In this document: positions 8,363 to 17,091 of the stretch, in pieces
Numbering within the stretch: the stretch's first letter is position 1
How the letters are laid out: every line of letters starts with the position of its first letter
Source: Thermohalobaculum sp039187815
GTDB taxonomy: Bacteria; Pseudomonadota; Alphaproteobacteria; Rhodobacterales; Rhodobacteraceae
NCBI GenBank assembly: GCA_039187815.1
Contig: JBCCZI010000006.1
Location: 13,949 to 77,948, forward strand
DNA: 64,000 bases
Direction of reading: 5' to 3'
Position numbers and translations under genes: made by a program
Notes under the pieces: model-generated
What the model was told of the DNA's origin: nothing
Databases searched by the model: none
Seen by the model: only the letters and a program-made list of their open reading frames with translations

Positions 8363-9319
8363 GTGACCCAAACATCGCCTGAGTTCTCGCTCGCCAATGC
8401 GGCGGAACCCGAGTTCCGCGACTACATCACATTGCTCAAGCCGCGGGTGATGCGTCTGGTGGTCTTCACCGCCATCGCCGGCATGGTGGCGGCGCCGGCG
8501 GCCACCCATCCGGTGATCGCTGTTGCGGCGCTAATCTGCATCGCCGTCGGTGCGGGCGCCTCGGGCGCACTGAACATGTGGTGGGATGCCGATATCGACG
8601 CGCTGATGGAGCGCACGGCCAACCGGCCGATCCCGGCTGGTCAGGTCGGGGGCGAGGAGGCGCTCGGCCTTGGCATCGGTCTGGCGATCCTGTCGGTCGG
8701 CACCTTGGCGATCGTGGCAAACCCGCAAGCGGCGGCGCTGCTGGCCTTCACGATCTTCTTCTACGTGGTGATCTATTCGATGTGGCTGAAGCGTGCGACG
8801 CCGCAGAACATCGTCATTGGCGGCGCGGCTGGGGCGTTCCCGCCGATGATCGCCTGGGTTGCCGCGACCGGTGAGCTGACGGCCGCGCCCGTCCTGATGT
8901 TCCTGGTCATCTTCCTCTGGACGCCGCCCCATTTCTGGGCGCTGGCCTTGTTCCGCAATGATGACTACGCACGGGTCGGTGTGCCCATGATGCCTGTGGT
9001 GGCTGGCGACGCTGCCACCCGGCGTCAGATCTGGCTCTACACCCTGGCGATGGTCCCGGCGCCGGTGTTGCTCGCCTTCACCGAGGCGGGCGGGCCGCTG
9101 CTGCTGCTGACGGCTCTGATCGCGAATGGGGCGTTCCTGCTCAAGGCATGGGAAGTCTCTGCACGCTCGGCCGAGGATGCCGCAGCCGACCGCTTTCGGA
9201 CCGAGAAACGGCTATTCGGCATATCGATCCTCTATCTTTTCGCGATATTCGGGGCGGTGATGGCCGATGCCTTGCTTCGCGCGCTGATGCCGGGCCTCGC
9301 TTGGCCCGTGCTGATCTGA
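8363..9319 (+). CDS. ctaB: Protoheme IX farnesyltransferase (heme O synthase)
   Basis: 318 residues from GTG 8363, which has GGGGAGG 5 bases upstream; a TTG at 8345 is the alternative. The polyprenyl-diphosphate binding motif is NMWWDADIDALMERTANRP near residue 70. About eight or nine hydrophobic segments match the UbiA fold. It makes heme O from protoheme and farnesyl diphosphate in the inner membrane, the first step toward heme A for cytochrome aa3. It lies 25 bases after ctaC in the same transcription unit. Confidence 0.95.
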   Translation: MTQTSPEFSLANAAEPEFRDYITLLKPRVMRLVVFTAIAGMVAAPAATHPVIAVAALICIAVGAGASGALNMWWDADIDALMERTANRPIPAGQVGGEEALGLGIGLAILSVGTLAIVANPQAAALLAFTIFFYVVIYSMWLKRATPQNIVIGGAAGAFPPMIAWVAATGELTAAPVLMFLVIFLWTPPHFWALALFRNDDYARVGVPMMPVVAGDAATRRQIWLYTLAMVPAPVLLAFTEAGGPLLLLTALIANGAFLLKAWEVSARSAEDAAADRFRTEKRLFGISILYLFAIFGAVMADALLRALMPGLAWPVLI

Positions 9320-9331
9320 GGAGGTCTTGAC

Positions 9332-9472
9332 ATGAAGCGGGATCATGAGCTTCACGACCGTCGGCGCGGCCGCAATCTGGGTGTGCTCGCCGTGCTGCTG
9401 GGCTTCATCCTGCTGCTGTTCCTGGTGACGGTCGTTAAAATGGGCGGCCAGTCCGCCAATCCTTGGGGCTGA
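9332..9472 (+). CDS. Small single-span protein in the cta operon (CoxF-like)
   Basis: 46 residues. Start at ATG 9332 behind GAGGAGG (9318-9324), stop TGA at 9470-9472. The first 15 residues are charged (MKRDHELHDRRRGRN). One transmembrane helix follows (LGVLAVLLGFILLLFLVTVV), then a short tail ending NPWG. The orientation is probably N-in. Small ORFs at this place between ctaB and ctaG are usual in Rhodobacterales and are often annotated as cytochrome oxidase assembly (CoxF) proteins. The assignment rests on position and topology. Confidence 0.8.
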   Translation: MKRDHELHDRRRGRNLGVLAVLLGFILLLFLVTVVKMGGQSANPWG

Positions 9473-9476
9473 CGGC

Positions 9477-10067
9477 ATGGCGCACCCCACCCCGCAAGAG
9501 CTGAGACGCAAGGCGCTGCCTCTGGTCGGCATCGCCTTTGGCATGCTCGGCATGGCCTATGCCGCTGTGCCCCTCTATGACTGGTTCTGCCGGGTGACTG
9601 GGTTTGGCGGCACGCCGATCGAGCGCTCTGAGGCCGCCTCCGAGATCTTGGACCGCACCATCACCGTGCGCTTCGATGCCTCGCTGACCCGCGGCATGCC
9701 GTGGGAGTTCCGCCCGGTCGAGACCACCGCCGAGATCCGCATCGGAGAGACAGGGCTCGCCTTCTATGAGGCGTACAACCCGACCAACCAACCGGTCTCG
9801 GGGTCGGCCAGCTTCAACGTCGCCCCGTTCTCGATGGGCAGCTACTTCGTCAAGATCGACTGCTTCTGCTTCCAGGAACAGACGCTCCAGCCCGGTGAGC
9901 GCGTTCTGATGCCAGTCACCTATTACGTCGATCCCGAGATGGTGGAGGATCGCGAGACCGTCGGTCTCGCCGCCGTCACCCTGTCGTACACCTTCCACGA
10001 GATCGAGATCGAGATCGATATCGAGGCCGAGGCGCCGGAGCGGCGCGCGGCGCTCGACACCAACTGA
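9477..10067 (+). CDS. ctaG: Cytochrome c oxidase assembly protein CtaG/Cox11
   Basis: 196 residues, the usual size. One N-terminal transmembrane helix (LPLVGIAFGMLGMAYAAVPLYDWF) leads into a periplasmic immunoglobulin-like domain. The copper-binding CFCF motif is in VKIDCFCFQEQTLQPGE. It delivers copper to the CuB site of subunit I. It begins 4 bases after the small cta ORF and is followed closely by ctaE. Family and function are well established for this motif set. Confidence 0.95.
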   Translation: MAHPTPQELRRKALPLVGIAFGMLGMAYAAVPLYDWFCRVTGFGGTPIERSEAASEILDRTITVRFDASLTRGMPWEFRPVETTAEIRIGETGLAFYEAYNPTNQPVSGSASFNVAPFSMGSYFVKIDCFCFQEQTLQPGERVLMPVTYYVDPEMVEDRETVGLAAVTLSYTFHEIEIEIDIEAEAPERRAALDTN

Positions 10068-10111
10068 CCCTGGGGATGCGGGCCGCGCGCGCGGCTGTCG
10101 GAGGACGCACA

Positions 10112-10930
10112 ATGGCGCACGAGAAGAACCACGACTACCATATCATCGAGCCCAGCCCCTGGCCGATACTGGGTGCCATCGGTGGCCTGCTGCTGCTCTC
10201 GGGCGCGGTGCTCTACTTCCATGACGTCACGCCATGGATGATGATTGTCGGGTTCTTGGTGGTGCTCTACACCATGAAGGTCTGGTGGACCGACATGGTG
10301 CGCGAGAGCAAGGCGGGCGATCACACGCCGGTCGTGCAGATCGGCCTGCGCATGGGCTTCCTGCTCTTCGTCATCTCCGAGGTGATGTTTTTCTCGGCCT
10401 GGTTTTGGTCGTTCTTCAAGCACGCGATCTTCCCAGTGCCCGAAATCGATGGGGCTCTGCAGGGCACCCTAGATCTGCCAGTCGGGCCCTGGCCGCCGGT
10501 TGGGATCGAGACGTTCGATGCCTGGGATTTGCCGCTGATCAACACGCTGATCCTCTTGCTGTCGGGCTGCACGGTCACCTGGGCCCACCATGCGCTGATC
10601 GAGGGCAAGAGGCCCGCGCTGCTCTATGGGCTCTTGTTCACGGTGCTGCTGGGGGCGGTCTTCACGATGTTCCAGGCCTATGAGTACTCGCATGCTCAGT
10701 TCGAGTTTGCGGGCAACATCTACGGCGCCAACTTTTTTATGGCGACGGGCTTTCACGGGTTCCACGTTCTGGTCGGCACGCTGTTCCTGCTGGTCTGCCT
10801 GCTGCGCGCCCAGGCCGGACAGTTCAGCACCGAGAAGCATGTGGGTTTCGAGGCTGCGGCTTGGTACTGGCATTTCGTCGATGTGGTCTGGCTCTTCCTC
10901 TTTGCCGGCGTCTACATCTGGGGCGGTTGA
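10112..10930 (+). CDS. ctaE: Cytochrome c oxidase subunit III
   Basis: 272 residues with seven predicted transmembrane segments. Landmarks are MKVWWTDMVRESKAGDHT near the N-terminus, ISEVMFFSAWFWSFFKHA, and the C-terminal AAWYWHFVDVVWLFLF. GGAGG at 10100-10104 marks ATG 10112; an upstream in-frame codon at 10076 has no ribosome site. It is part of the aa3 oxidase core in the inner membrane. A strong hairpin follows 24 bases after the stop. Confidence 0.96.
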   Translation: MAHEKNHDYHIIEPSPWPILGAIGGLLLLSGAVLYFHDVTPWMMIVGFLVVLYTMKVWWTDMVRESKAGDHTPVVQIGLRMGFLLFVISEVMFFSAWFWSFFKHAIFPVPEIDGALQGTLDLPVGPWPPVGIETFDAWDLPLINTLILLLSGCTVTWAHHALIEGKRPALLYGLLFTVLLGAVFTMFQAYEYSHAQFEFAGNIYGANFFMATGFHGFHVLVGTLFLLVCLLRAQAGQFSTEKHVGFEAAAWYWHFVDVVWLFLFAGVYIWGG

Positions 10931-10954
10931 ACCCGCTTGGTACCATGAGATCCG

Positions 10955-10974
10955 CGGGCGCCTTCGGGCGCCCG
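10955..10974 (+). terminator. Hairpin with UUCG tetraloop after ctaE
   Basis: The arms CGGGCGCC and GGCGCCCG form 8 perfect base pairs closed by the extra-stable tetraloop TTCG, followed only by TT. It lies between ctaE and surf1, so it may end most transcripts or attenuate readthrough into surf1, lowering assembly-factor expression relative to structural subunits. The lack of a T-tract makes full termination uncertain. Confidence 0.55.
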
Positions 10975-10993
10975 TTGCCATTTGGAGCTGCCG

Positions 10994-11686
10994 ATGCCCC
11001 GCCTGCGCAAAGCCGTGATTGCCCCCATCCTGCTTGGCATCGCGGGGATGTCGGTTCTGCTCGGCCTCTGCGCCTGGCAGGTGCAGCGACTGGCGTGGAA
11101 AGAGGCGCTGATCGACCGGCTCGAAGCACGCTTGTCAGCAGAACCCGTGGCGCTGCCGGCCAAACCCGACCCCCAGCGCGACGAGTTCTTGCGCGTTGCC
11201 GTTATAGGCCAGCTGGCGGGTGAGGCGCTCTTTCGCTTGACCACCTTGCGTCCGGATGGTCCGGGGTTTCTCGTGATTGCCCCGATCGTCGTCGGCGAGC
11301 GGCGCATCCTGGCCGATCTCGGATACGTGCCCGAGGCCGAGCGGGCAGCGCTCAGCCTCGAGCCTGGCACACCTGTCGCGCTCATCGGCGCCTTGTTCTG
11401 GGCCGAGACAGATACGGCTGCGCCGCCGCCCGATCTTGCGGCCGGGATTGTGTTCAGCCGCGCTGTTGGCCCCTTGGCCGACGCGCTCGACACCGAGCCG
11501 CTGCTGATTGTTGCCGACAGCCATGATCTCAGCATGCCCCCCCGCGCCATCGCGCTTGGGGTCAATCTGCCGAACAATCATCTGAACTATGCCATCACCT
11601 GGGCCGGGCTGGCCCTGGTTTGGGTGGTCATGTCGGCGCTTTGGCTAAAGAGCGGTCTGCGCCCGGATACATCGCCGGCCGAGTGA
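10994..11686 (+). CDS. surf1: SURF1 family cytochrome oxidase assembly protein
   Basis: 230 residues from ATG 10994, with GGAG 6 bases upstream; a TTG at 10982 is less likely. It has the SURF1 layout: an N-terminal helix with GLCAWQVQRLAWK, a periplasmic loop domain, and a C-terminal helix after LPNNHLNYAITWAGLAL. The NNHLxYxxTW motif is characteristic. It helps insert heme a into subunit I. Its last 59 bases overlap the convergent methyltransferase gene, an unusually long overlap. Confidence 0.92.
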   Translation: MPRLRKAVIAPILLGIAGMSVLLGLCAWQVQRLAWKEALIDRLEARLSAEPVALPAKPDPQRDEFLRVAVIGQLAGEALFRLTTLRPDGPGFLVIAPIVVGERRILADLGYVPEAERAALSLEPGTPVALIGALFWAETDTAAPPPDLAAGIVFSRAVGPLADALDTEPLLIVADSHDLSMPPRAIALGVNLPNNHLNYAITWAGLALVWVVMSALWLKSGLRPDTSPAE

Positions 11687-12230
11687 GCACGGCAAGTTGA
11701 TTGCAGCCCATCTGGAATAATCGGTGCTCGGAGAGCTCAAGCCCCACCTCGCTTGCGAGCACCCGGAACCGCGAGCGATTGAAGATCACAATATGATCGT
11801 CCTGCGCGGCCTTGGCAAACAGGCCGACCCGCGCACCAAGGGAGTGCACGACATCGTTTCCGATGACCGTAGGCGTGGTCAAAACGATCTGCCCGCCCGG
11901 GCGCAACAGAACGCTCAGACCACCAAACACAAGTTTGAGATTGAACAAATGCTCGATGATCGCGAGCATGGCGATCGTGTCGAAGCGCGCGTCGATCTCG
12001 GGCAAGCCGTCGTCGAGATTGCAGGCCCAAACATCGCAGCCCGGGTTCCGCGCCCTGGCCTGCTCCGCCGCTTTCTCGGAAATCTCGATACCGGCATAAG
12101 AGGATATCCGGTCGCCCGCCGCCTCCCGCAAAGCCCCGTGGCCGCAGCCGACGTCCAACAGATCACCGCGAAGATGCGCCAGCACCTTGGCCATCCGCTG
12201 TTGCCGAAGATGTTGTGACAGCAGACCCAT
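11628..12230 (-). CDS. Class I SAM-dependent methyltransferase
   Basis: 200 residues. Motif I is DLLDVGCGHGALREA near residue 23, then YAGIEISEKAAE (SAM ribose-binding acidic residue), FDTIAMLAIIEHLFN and LLRPGGQIVLTTP. This is a Methyltransf_11/23 protein with no extra domain. The 3' end overlaps surf1 by 59 bases in the convergent sense, so one of the two C-terminal ends could in principle be misread, but both look complete. It is divergent from thrC. The acceptor is unknown. Confidence 0.82.
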   Translation of the reverse strand: MGLLSQHLRQQRMAKVLAHLRGDLLDVGCGHGALREAAGDRISSYAGIEISEKAAEQARARNPGCDVWACNLDDGLPEIDARFDTIAMLAIIEHLFNLKLVFGGLSVLLRPGGQIVLTTPTVIGNDVVHSLGARVGLFAKAAQDDHIVIFNRSRFRVLASEVGLELSEHRLFQMGCNQLAVLTRPAMYPGADRSLAKAPT

Positions 12231-12342
12231 GGGTGCTCCGAGTTTCAGCGCATCAGCGTACTATCATCCCAAAGATGAATGCCAGTCCTTGCCGAGGCCA
12301 TGGCATCACGCCTAAATGGCGCGCGTCCCGAGGGAGATCCAG

Positions 12343-13737
12343 ATGCGCTATGTGAGCACCCGCGGGCAGGCCCCTGTCCTGCCCTTTGAGGAAACCCTGC
12401 TGGCCGGACTTGCCCGCGATGGCGGACTCTATATCCCCGACGAATTGCCGATGCTTTCGCGCGAGATGCTGAGCGGTCTGGCGGGCGCTTCGTTCGAGAC
12501 GGTCGCGACCCGGGTGCTCCATCCCTTTGTCGAGGGATGCGTTGGGGAGGACGAATTCGCCGCGATGATCGAGCGGGCCTATGCGGGGTTTGGCCACGCC
12601 TTGCGCTGTCCGCTGGTCCAGATCGGTCCAAATGACTGGGTGCTCGAGCTCCATCACGGCCCGACGCTCGCCTTTAAGGACGTGGCGATGCAGTTGATCG
12701 CCCAACTCTTTGCCCATGTGCTGGGACGGCGTGGCGAGCGGATCACAATTGTGGGGGCCACCAGCGGCGACACCGGCTCGGCCGCCATCGAAGCCTTTCG
12801 CGCCAGCCCGGTCGCGGATGTCTTCGTGCTCTACCCCCACGGCCGGGTGTCCGAAGTGCAGCGTCGGCAGATGACGACCCCGACCGATCCGAATGTGCAT
12901 GCGCTGGCGGTCGAGGGCACCTTCGACGATTGCCAGGCCTTGCTGAAAGCAATGTTCAACGACTTCGCCTTCCGCGACGAGGTGGGGCTCGGGGCCGTAA
13001 ACTCGATCAACTGGGGCCGCGTGATGGCCCAGACGGTCTATTACATCACCGCGGCGCTGTCGCTCGGCGCGCCGGCGCGGGCGGTCTCGTTCTCGGTGCC
13101 AACGGGGAATTTTGGCGACATCTATGCAGGTCACGTGGCGCGCGGGATGGGCCTGCCGATCGAGCAGCTGGTCATCGCCACCAACGAGAACGACATCCTC
13201 CACCGCTGCTTTGTCACCGGGCGTTATGACAAGGCCGATGTGGTGCCGACGACCTCGCCCTCGATGGACATCCAGGTCAGCTCGAATTTTGAGCGGGCGC
13301 TGTTCGAGGCCTATGATCGCGACGGCAGTGCCATTCTAGCCGTAATGCAGGACCTGGCGGCCGAGGGGGCGTTCGAGGTCTCGGAGCCGGCGATCTCTAA
13401 GCTGCGAGCGAGCTTCATCAGCGCCCGGGTCTCTCAGGCCGAGGTGGCCGAGACCATCCGCTGGGTGCTCGAGCAGACCGGACAGCTCCTCGACCCGCAT
13501 TCGGCCATCGCGGTCCATGGGGCTGGCCAAAAGCGGGGCCGCGACAGCACGCCGATGATCTCGCTCGCTTGCGCCCATGCCGCTAAGTTCCCTGATGCGG
13601 TCGAAGCGGCCTGCGGCATACGGCCCACCCTGCCATCCCGCATGGCCGATCTTTACGAACGTGACGAACGCGTTACGGTTGTTCCAAACGATCTCGCCGA
13701 GATCGAGAGCCTGATCAGGGAGCGCCGCACAAAATGA
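12343..13737 (+). CDS. thrC: Threonine synthase
   Basis: 464 residues, matching the longer proteobacterial ThrC type. The PLP-binding lysine is K112 in GPTLAFKDVAMQ. The phosphate loop is in GATSGDTGSAA, and SVPTGNFGDIYAG is another conserved stretch. It converts O-phosphohomoserine to threonine in the cytoplasm. GGGAG upstream supports ATG 12343. The stop overlaps the start of the M16 peptidase (ATGA), a pairing usual in Rhodobacterales. Confidence 0.96.
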   Translation: MRYVSTRGQAPVLPFEETLLAGLARDGGLYIPDELPMLSREMLSGLAGASFETVATRVLHPFVEGCVGEDEFAAMIERAYAGFGHALRCPLVQIGPNDWVLELHHGPTLAFKDVAMQLIAQLFAHVLGRRGERITIVGATSGDTGSAAIEAFRASPVADVFVLYPHGRVSEVQRRQMTTPTDPNVHALAVEGTFDDCQALLKAMFNDFAFRDEVGLGAVNSINWGRVMAQTVYYITAALSLGAPARAVSFSVPTGNFGDIYAGHVARGMGLPIEQLVIATNENDILHRCFVTGRYDKADVVPTTSPSMDIQVSSNFERALFEAYDRDGSAILAVMQDLAAEGAFEVSEPAISKLRASFISARVSQAEVAETIRWVLEQTGQLLDPHSAIAVHGAGQKRGRDSTPMISLACAHAAKFPDAVEAACGIRPTLPSRMADLYERDERVTVVPNDLAEIESLIRERRTK

Positions 13738-14993
13738 CAGTCGAGATCACAACCCTGGCCAATGGATTTCGCGTCGTGAGCGAGCGCATGTCCGCATTGG
13801 GCTCGGCCTCGGTCGGGGTCTGGATCGATGCCGGTGCCCGCCATGAGAGCGCGAGCGAGAACGGGATCGCCCATTTCCTTGAACATATGGCGTTCAAGGG
13901 CACCTCGCGCCGCTCGGCCCTGGCCATTGCGGAGGAGATCGAGAATGTCGGAGGGTACCTCAACGCCTACACATCGCGCGAGCGCACGGCCTATTACGCG
14001 CGGGTCTTGGCCGAGGACGTGCCGCTTGCCCTCGACATCATCGCCGACATCCTGCGCGATCCAGCGCTCGCCGATGCCGAGATCGAGACCGAACGGCATG
14101 TGATTCTGCAGGAGATCGGCCAGACCCTCGACACGCCGGATGACGTGATCTTTGACTGGGTGCAGGAGACCGCCTATCCGGACCAGCCTATGGGACGGGC
14201 TATCTTGGGCCAGCCAGACCGGGTGCGGACATTCGGCCGGGCCGATTTTGCTGGGTTCATTGGGGCGCATTACGGGCCTGGGCAGATGGTCCTGGCCGCG
14301 GCGGGCGCGGTCGACCATGGCGCCTTGGTCGCCTTGGCCGAGCGTCTGTTCGGCGACATGGCTCCGATCACGCGCGCCGGGCGTTTGCCTGCCAGTTATC
14401 ACGGCGGCGAGCGGCGTGAGGTCAAGACGCTGGAACAGGCGCATATGGTCTTTGCCCTGCCCTCGCCTGGCTATCGTGACGGGGATTTCTATACGGCGCA
14501 GATCTTTGCGACGATCCTCGGGGGCGGCATGGCCTCGCGGCTGTTCCAGGAGGCGCGGGAGAAGCGCGGCCTCTGCTATGCGATCTTTGCCCAGGCCGCG
14601 GCTTGGGCCGACACGGGGCTCTTCAGCGTCTATGCAGGCACCGGGGGCGAGGATGTGCGCCAGCTGACCGAGCTCACCGTCGATGAGATCCGCCGGTCGG
14701 CCGAGGATCTCTCGGATGTCGAGATCGCGCGCGCTCGGGCTCAAACCAAGGCGGGGCTGGTGATGGGGCTCGAGAGCGCCTCGGCCAGGGCCGAACGCAT
14801 GGCGGCCATGCTCAGCATCTGGGGCCGCGTGCCCGATCTCGAGGAAACCGTCGCGCGGATCGAGGCGGTGGACCGCGAGGCGGCCCGCACCTTTGCCGCG
14901 CGTCTGGCAGGCGAACAGCCGACGATGGCGCTCTATGGTCCGGTGTCTGGCGCGCCCGATGCCGCGGTGCTGGCCGCCCGCCTCGCCGCCTGA
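13734..14993 (+). CDS. M16 family zinc peptidase (processing-peptidase type)
   Basis: 419 residues. The inverted zinc motif HXXEH is at residues 47-51 (HFLEHMAFKGT), and the distal Glu ligand lies in the ETERHVILQEI region. The C-terminal half has the second M16 domain with GGGMASRLFQEAREKRGLCY. It resembles the mitochondrial processing peptidase beta subunit and bacterial PqqL-like enzymes. It is translationally coupled to thrC. The physiological substrate in alphaproteobacteria is not known. Confidence 0.92.
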   Translation: MTVEITTLANGFRVVSERMSALGSASVGVWIDAGARHESASENGIAHFLEHMAFKGTSRRSALAIAEEIENVGGYLNAYTSRERTAYYARVLAEDVPLALDIIADILRDPALADAEIETERHVILQEIGQTLDTPDDVIFDWVQETAYPDQPMGRAILGQPDRVRTFGRADFAGFIGAHYGPGQMVLAAAGAVDHGALVALAERLFGDMAPITRAGRLPASYHGGERREVKTLEQAHMVFALPSPGYRDGDFYTAQIFATILGGGMASRLFQEAREKRGLCYAIFAQAAAWADTGLFSVYAGTGGEDVRQLTELTVDEIRRSAEDLSDVEIARARAQTKAGLVMGLESASARAERMAAMLSIWGRVPDLEETVARIEAVDREAARTFAARLAGEQPTMALYGPVSGAPDAAVLAARLAA

Positions 14994-14998
14994 CGGGA

Positions 14999-15586
14999 AT
15001 GTTCGCCAGGCGCACCCGCAGCGAGATCGAGATCACGACGGAGCGGCTGCTGCTGCGCCCGCCTTTGTTGCGCGACCACGAGCCGTGGTCGGCCTTGCGC
15101 GAGGCAAGCCGCGACTATTTGGTGCCATGGGAGCCGGCCTGGACCTCGGATCATTTGTCCGCCCGCGCCTTTCGCAACCGCGTCTCTTGGGCCGAAAAGG
15201 CGATCCGCCAGGGTGAGGCGCTGCCGCTGTTCCTGATACGCGCCGACAGCGAGACCTTGGTCGGCGGCATCACCCTGTCCAACATCCGCCGCCAGCCGGC
15301 ACAGGCCGGGACGCTGGGGTACTGGACCGGTGCCGCCCATGCGGGCCGGGGCTACATGACCGAGGCGCTGGCGGCCTTGCGCGATTATGCCTTTGCCACG
15401 CTTGATCTCTCGCGGCTCGAGGCGGCCTGCCTGCCGGACAACGGCGCCTCGCGCAAACTGCTTGAGCGGTGTCAGTTCAAATATGAGGGCGTCGCCCAGG
15501 CCTATCTTCAGATCAACGGCCGGTGGCGGAACCATGTGCTCTATGCCGCGCTGCGCCCGGACCGTCGGGGCCGCGTCGAGGACTGA
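14999..15586 (+). CDS. GNAT acetyltransferase, RimJ/RimL type
   Basis: 195 residues. The opening ITTERLLLRPPLLRDHEPW and the acetyl-CoA segment LGYWTGAAHAGRGYMTEAL are typical of RimJ/RimL N-terminal protein acetyltransferases, as is DNGASRKLLERCQFKYEG near the end. The family acetylates alpha-amino groups, for example of ribosomal protein S5. It starts 5 bases after the M16 stop and probably shares its transcript. The exact target is not shown by the sequence. Confidence 0.88.
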   Translation: MFARRTRSEIEITTERLLLRPPLLRDHEPWSALREASRDYLVPWEPAWTSDHLSARAFRNRVSWAEKAIRQGEALPLFLIRADSETLVGGITLSNIRRQPAQAGTLGYWTGAAHAGRGYMTEALAALRDYAFATLDLSRLEAACLPDNGASRKLLERCQFKYEGVAQAYLQINGRWRNHVLYAALRPDRRGRVED

Positions 15587-15590
15587 GCGA

Positions 15591-16172
15591 TCAGGCGCGC
15601 CCGCCCGAAGAGAGCAACGAGGGGTGCACGCCGATCTTGGCCATCGCACGCTCCCATTTCTCGTCATTGTCGTCGTCGAACAGAAGCGCATCATCCGGCG
15701 GGCCATAGAGCCAGTCGTTGCGCTGCAACTCCGTCTCGAGTTGCCCCGGCGCCCAGCCGGAATAGCCGAGCGCCACCATCGCCCGGGTCGGCCCGCTATC
15801 GGTCGCCATGGCGTGCAGGATATCCAGCGTGGCAGTCATCGAGGTCCGCTCGTCCACCATCAGGGTCGCCCCTTCGGAGTGATAGTCGCCCGAATGCAGC
15901 ACAAAGCCGCGGCCCGTCTCGACCGGCCCGCCAAAGCGCACGCGCCGCTCGGCCGCCCCGCTCTCGATCTCGATGCTCAGCCGCTCGAACAGATCCTTCA
16001 GCGCCAGCGTCTCGGCGGGCTTGTTCACGATCAGCCCCATGGCCCCGTCCGACGAGTGGGCGCAGAGGAAAATCACCGTGCGATGGAACCGCGGATCCTG
16101 CATCCCCGGCATTGCGATCAGGACCTGGCCCGTCAGAAAATCGGTTCTCTCGATCGGGTCCGTTACGGTCAT
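15591..16172 (-). CDS. YqgE/AlgH family protein
   Basis: 193 residues, close to the family norm. The N-terminal FLTGQVLIAMPGMQDPRF and GLIVNKPA segments, with FGGPVETGRGFVLHS in the middle, are diagnostic of DUF179 (YqgE/AlgH). The biochemical role is unsettled; AlgH was named for an effect on alginate production in Pseudomonas. It is convergent with the acetyltransferase (4-base gap) and divergent from the DsbD-domain gene. Confidence 0.92.
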   Translation of the reverse strand: MTVTDPIERTDFLTGQVLIAMPGMQDPRFHRTVIFLCAHSSDGAMGLIVNKPAETLALKDLFERLSIEIESGAAERRVRFGGPVETGRGFVLHSGDYHSEGATLMVDERTSMTATLDILHAMATDSGPTRAMVALGYSGWAPGQLETELQRNDWLYGPPDDALLFDDDNDEKWERAMAKIGVHPSLLSSGGRA

Positions 16173-16252
16173 CGCACCGCCGTCATTCCTGTTTTATCCG
16201 GGTTCGCAAAGAATTTATCGCGTCCCCGCCGAACGTTGCATATCTATTGCCT

Positions 16253-17080
16253 ATGAGCACGCTAAACTTCATCGTTCCGCTTGTCACCGTCTCCGGGATC
16301 GCACTGGCCGCTGGACAGGCTCCGGGCCAGTCATTGGTCAGCACCGGTCAATCCTTCCTGACCGCGGCGCTGTTGCCGGGGGCGATGGCGGGTGGAGAGC
16401 GTCTCGCCGGTCTCGAGATGGTTATTGTGCCGGGGTGGAAGACCTATTGGCGCTCGCCCGGCGAGGCCGGGGTGCCGCCGCGCTTTGATTGGAGCGCTTC
16501 GGGCAATCTGGCCGAGGTCGAGGTGCTGTGGCCCCGCCCCGAGATGTTCGAGAGCTTTGGGATGATGACCATCGGCTATGGTGGGCGCGTCGTCTTGCCG
16601 ATCCGCTTGGTGCCCGAGGACCCCGACGCGCCGATCGAGGTGGCCTTGGCGCTGGAGGTCGGGGTGTGCGCCGATATCTGCGTCTTTGAGAACACGGTGC
16701 TCGAGGCGGTGTATGCGCCCGAACTGGAGAGCCACACCGATGCCATTGCCGCGGCGCATGAGATGGTCCCGCCAAGCGGCCTGGAGGCCGGCGTGTTGCG
16801 GGCCGAATGCCGCATCGAAGGGGCAGGCCGCGAGCGGGCCTTCTCGGCCCTGCTCGAGCTCGCCGATCCCCCGGTTAATCCTTACGTGGTCATCGAGGGC
16901 ACCGACGAGGCGTGGTTCCATGATGTCGAGGTCGCTCAGCAAGGCGCGCATCTGGCCGTGCGGGCCGGGCTCGCCCTGCCAACCGCCGAGCAGTGGATCA
17001 CCCGCAAAGATGTGCGCATGACCGTGTTCGCCATGAGCGGCGCCTCTGACATCCGGGGCTGTGCGCCAATGCAGGGCTGA
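16253..17080 (+). CDS. Periplasmic DsbD alpha-domain-like protein
   Basis: 275 residues. A signal-peptide-like start (VPLVTVSGIALAAGQAPGQS) is followed by a fold like the N-terminal domain of protein-disulfide reductase DsbD: GWKTYWRSPGEAGVPPRFDWSASGN and LEVGVCADICVFEN, where the two cysteines form a CxxxC-type pair. No DsbD membrane domain is attached. Such stand-alone proteins occur in Rhodobacteraceae and probably handle thiol exchange or copper delivery in the periplasm. ATG 16253 was preferred because upstream residues lack protein-like composition. Confidence 0.78.
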   Translation: MSTLNFIVPLVTVSGIALAAGQAPGQSLVSTGQSFLTAALLPGAMAGGERLAGLEMVIVPGWKTYWRSPGEAGVPPRFDWSASGNLAEVEVLWPRPEMFESFGMMTIGYGGRVVLPIRLVPEDPDAPIEVALALEVGVCADICVFENTVLEAVYAPELESHTDAIAAAHEMVPPSGLEAGVLRAECRIEGAGRERAFSALLELADPPVNPYVVIEGTDEAWFHDVEVAQQGAHLAVRAGLALPTAEQWITRKDVRMTVFAMSGASDIRGCAPMQG

Positions 17081-17091
17081 GGGCGGAGCCG

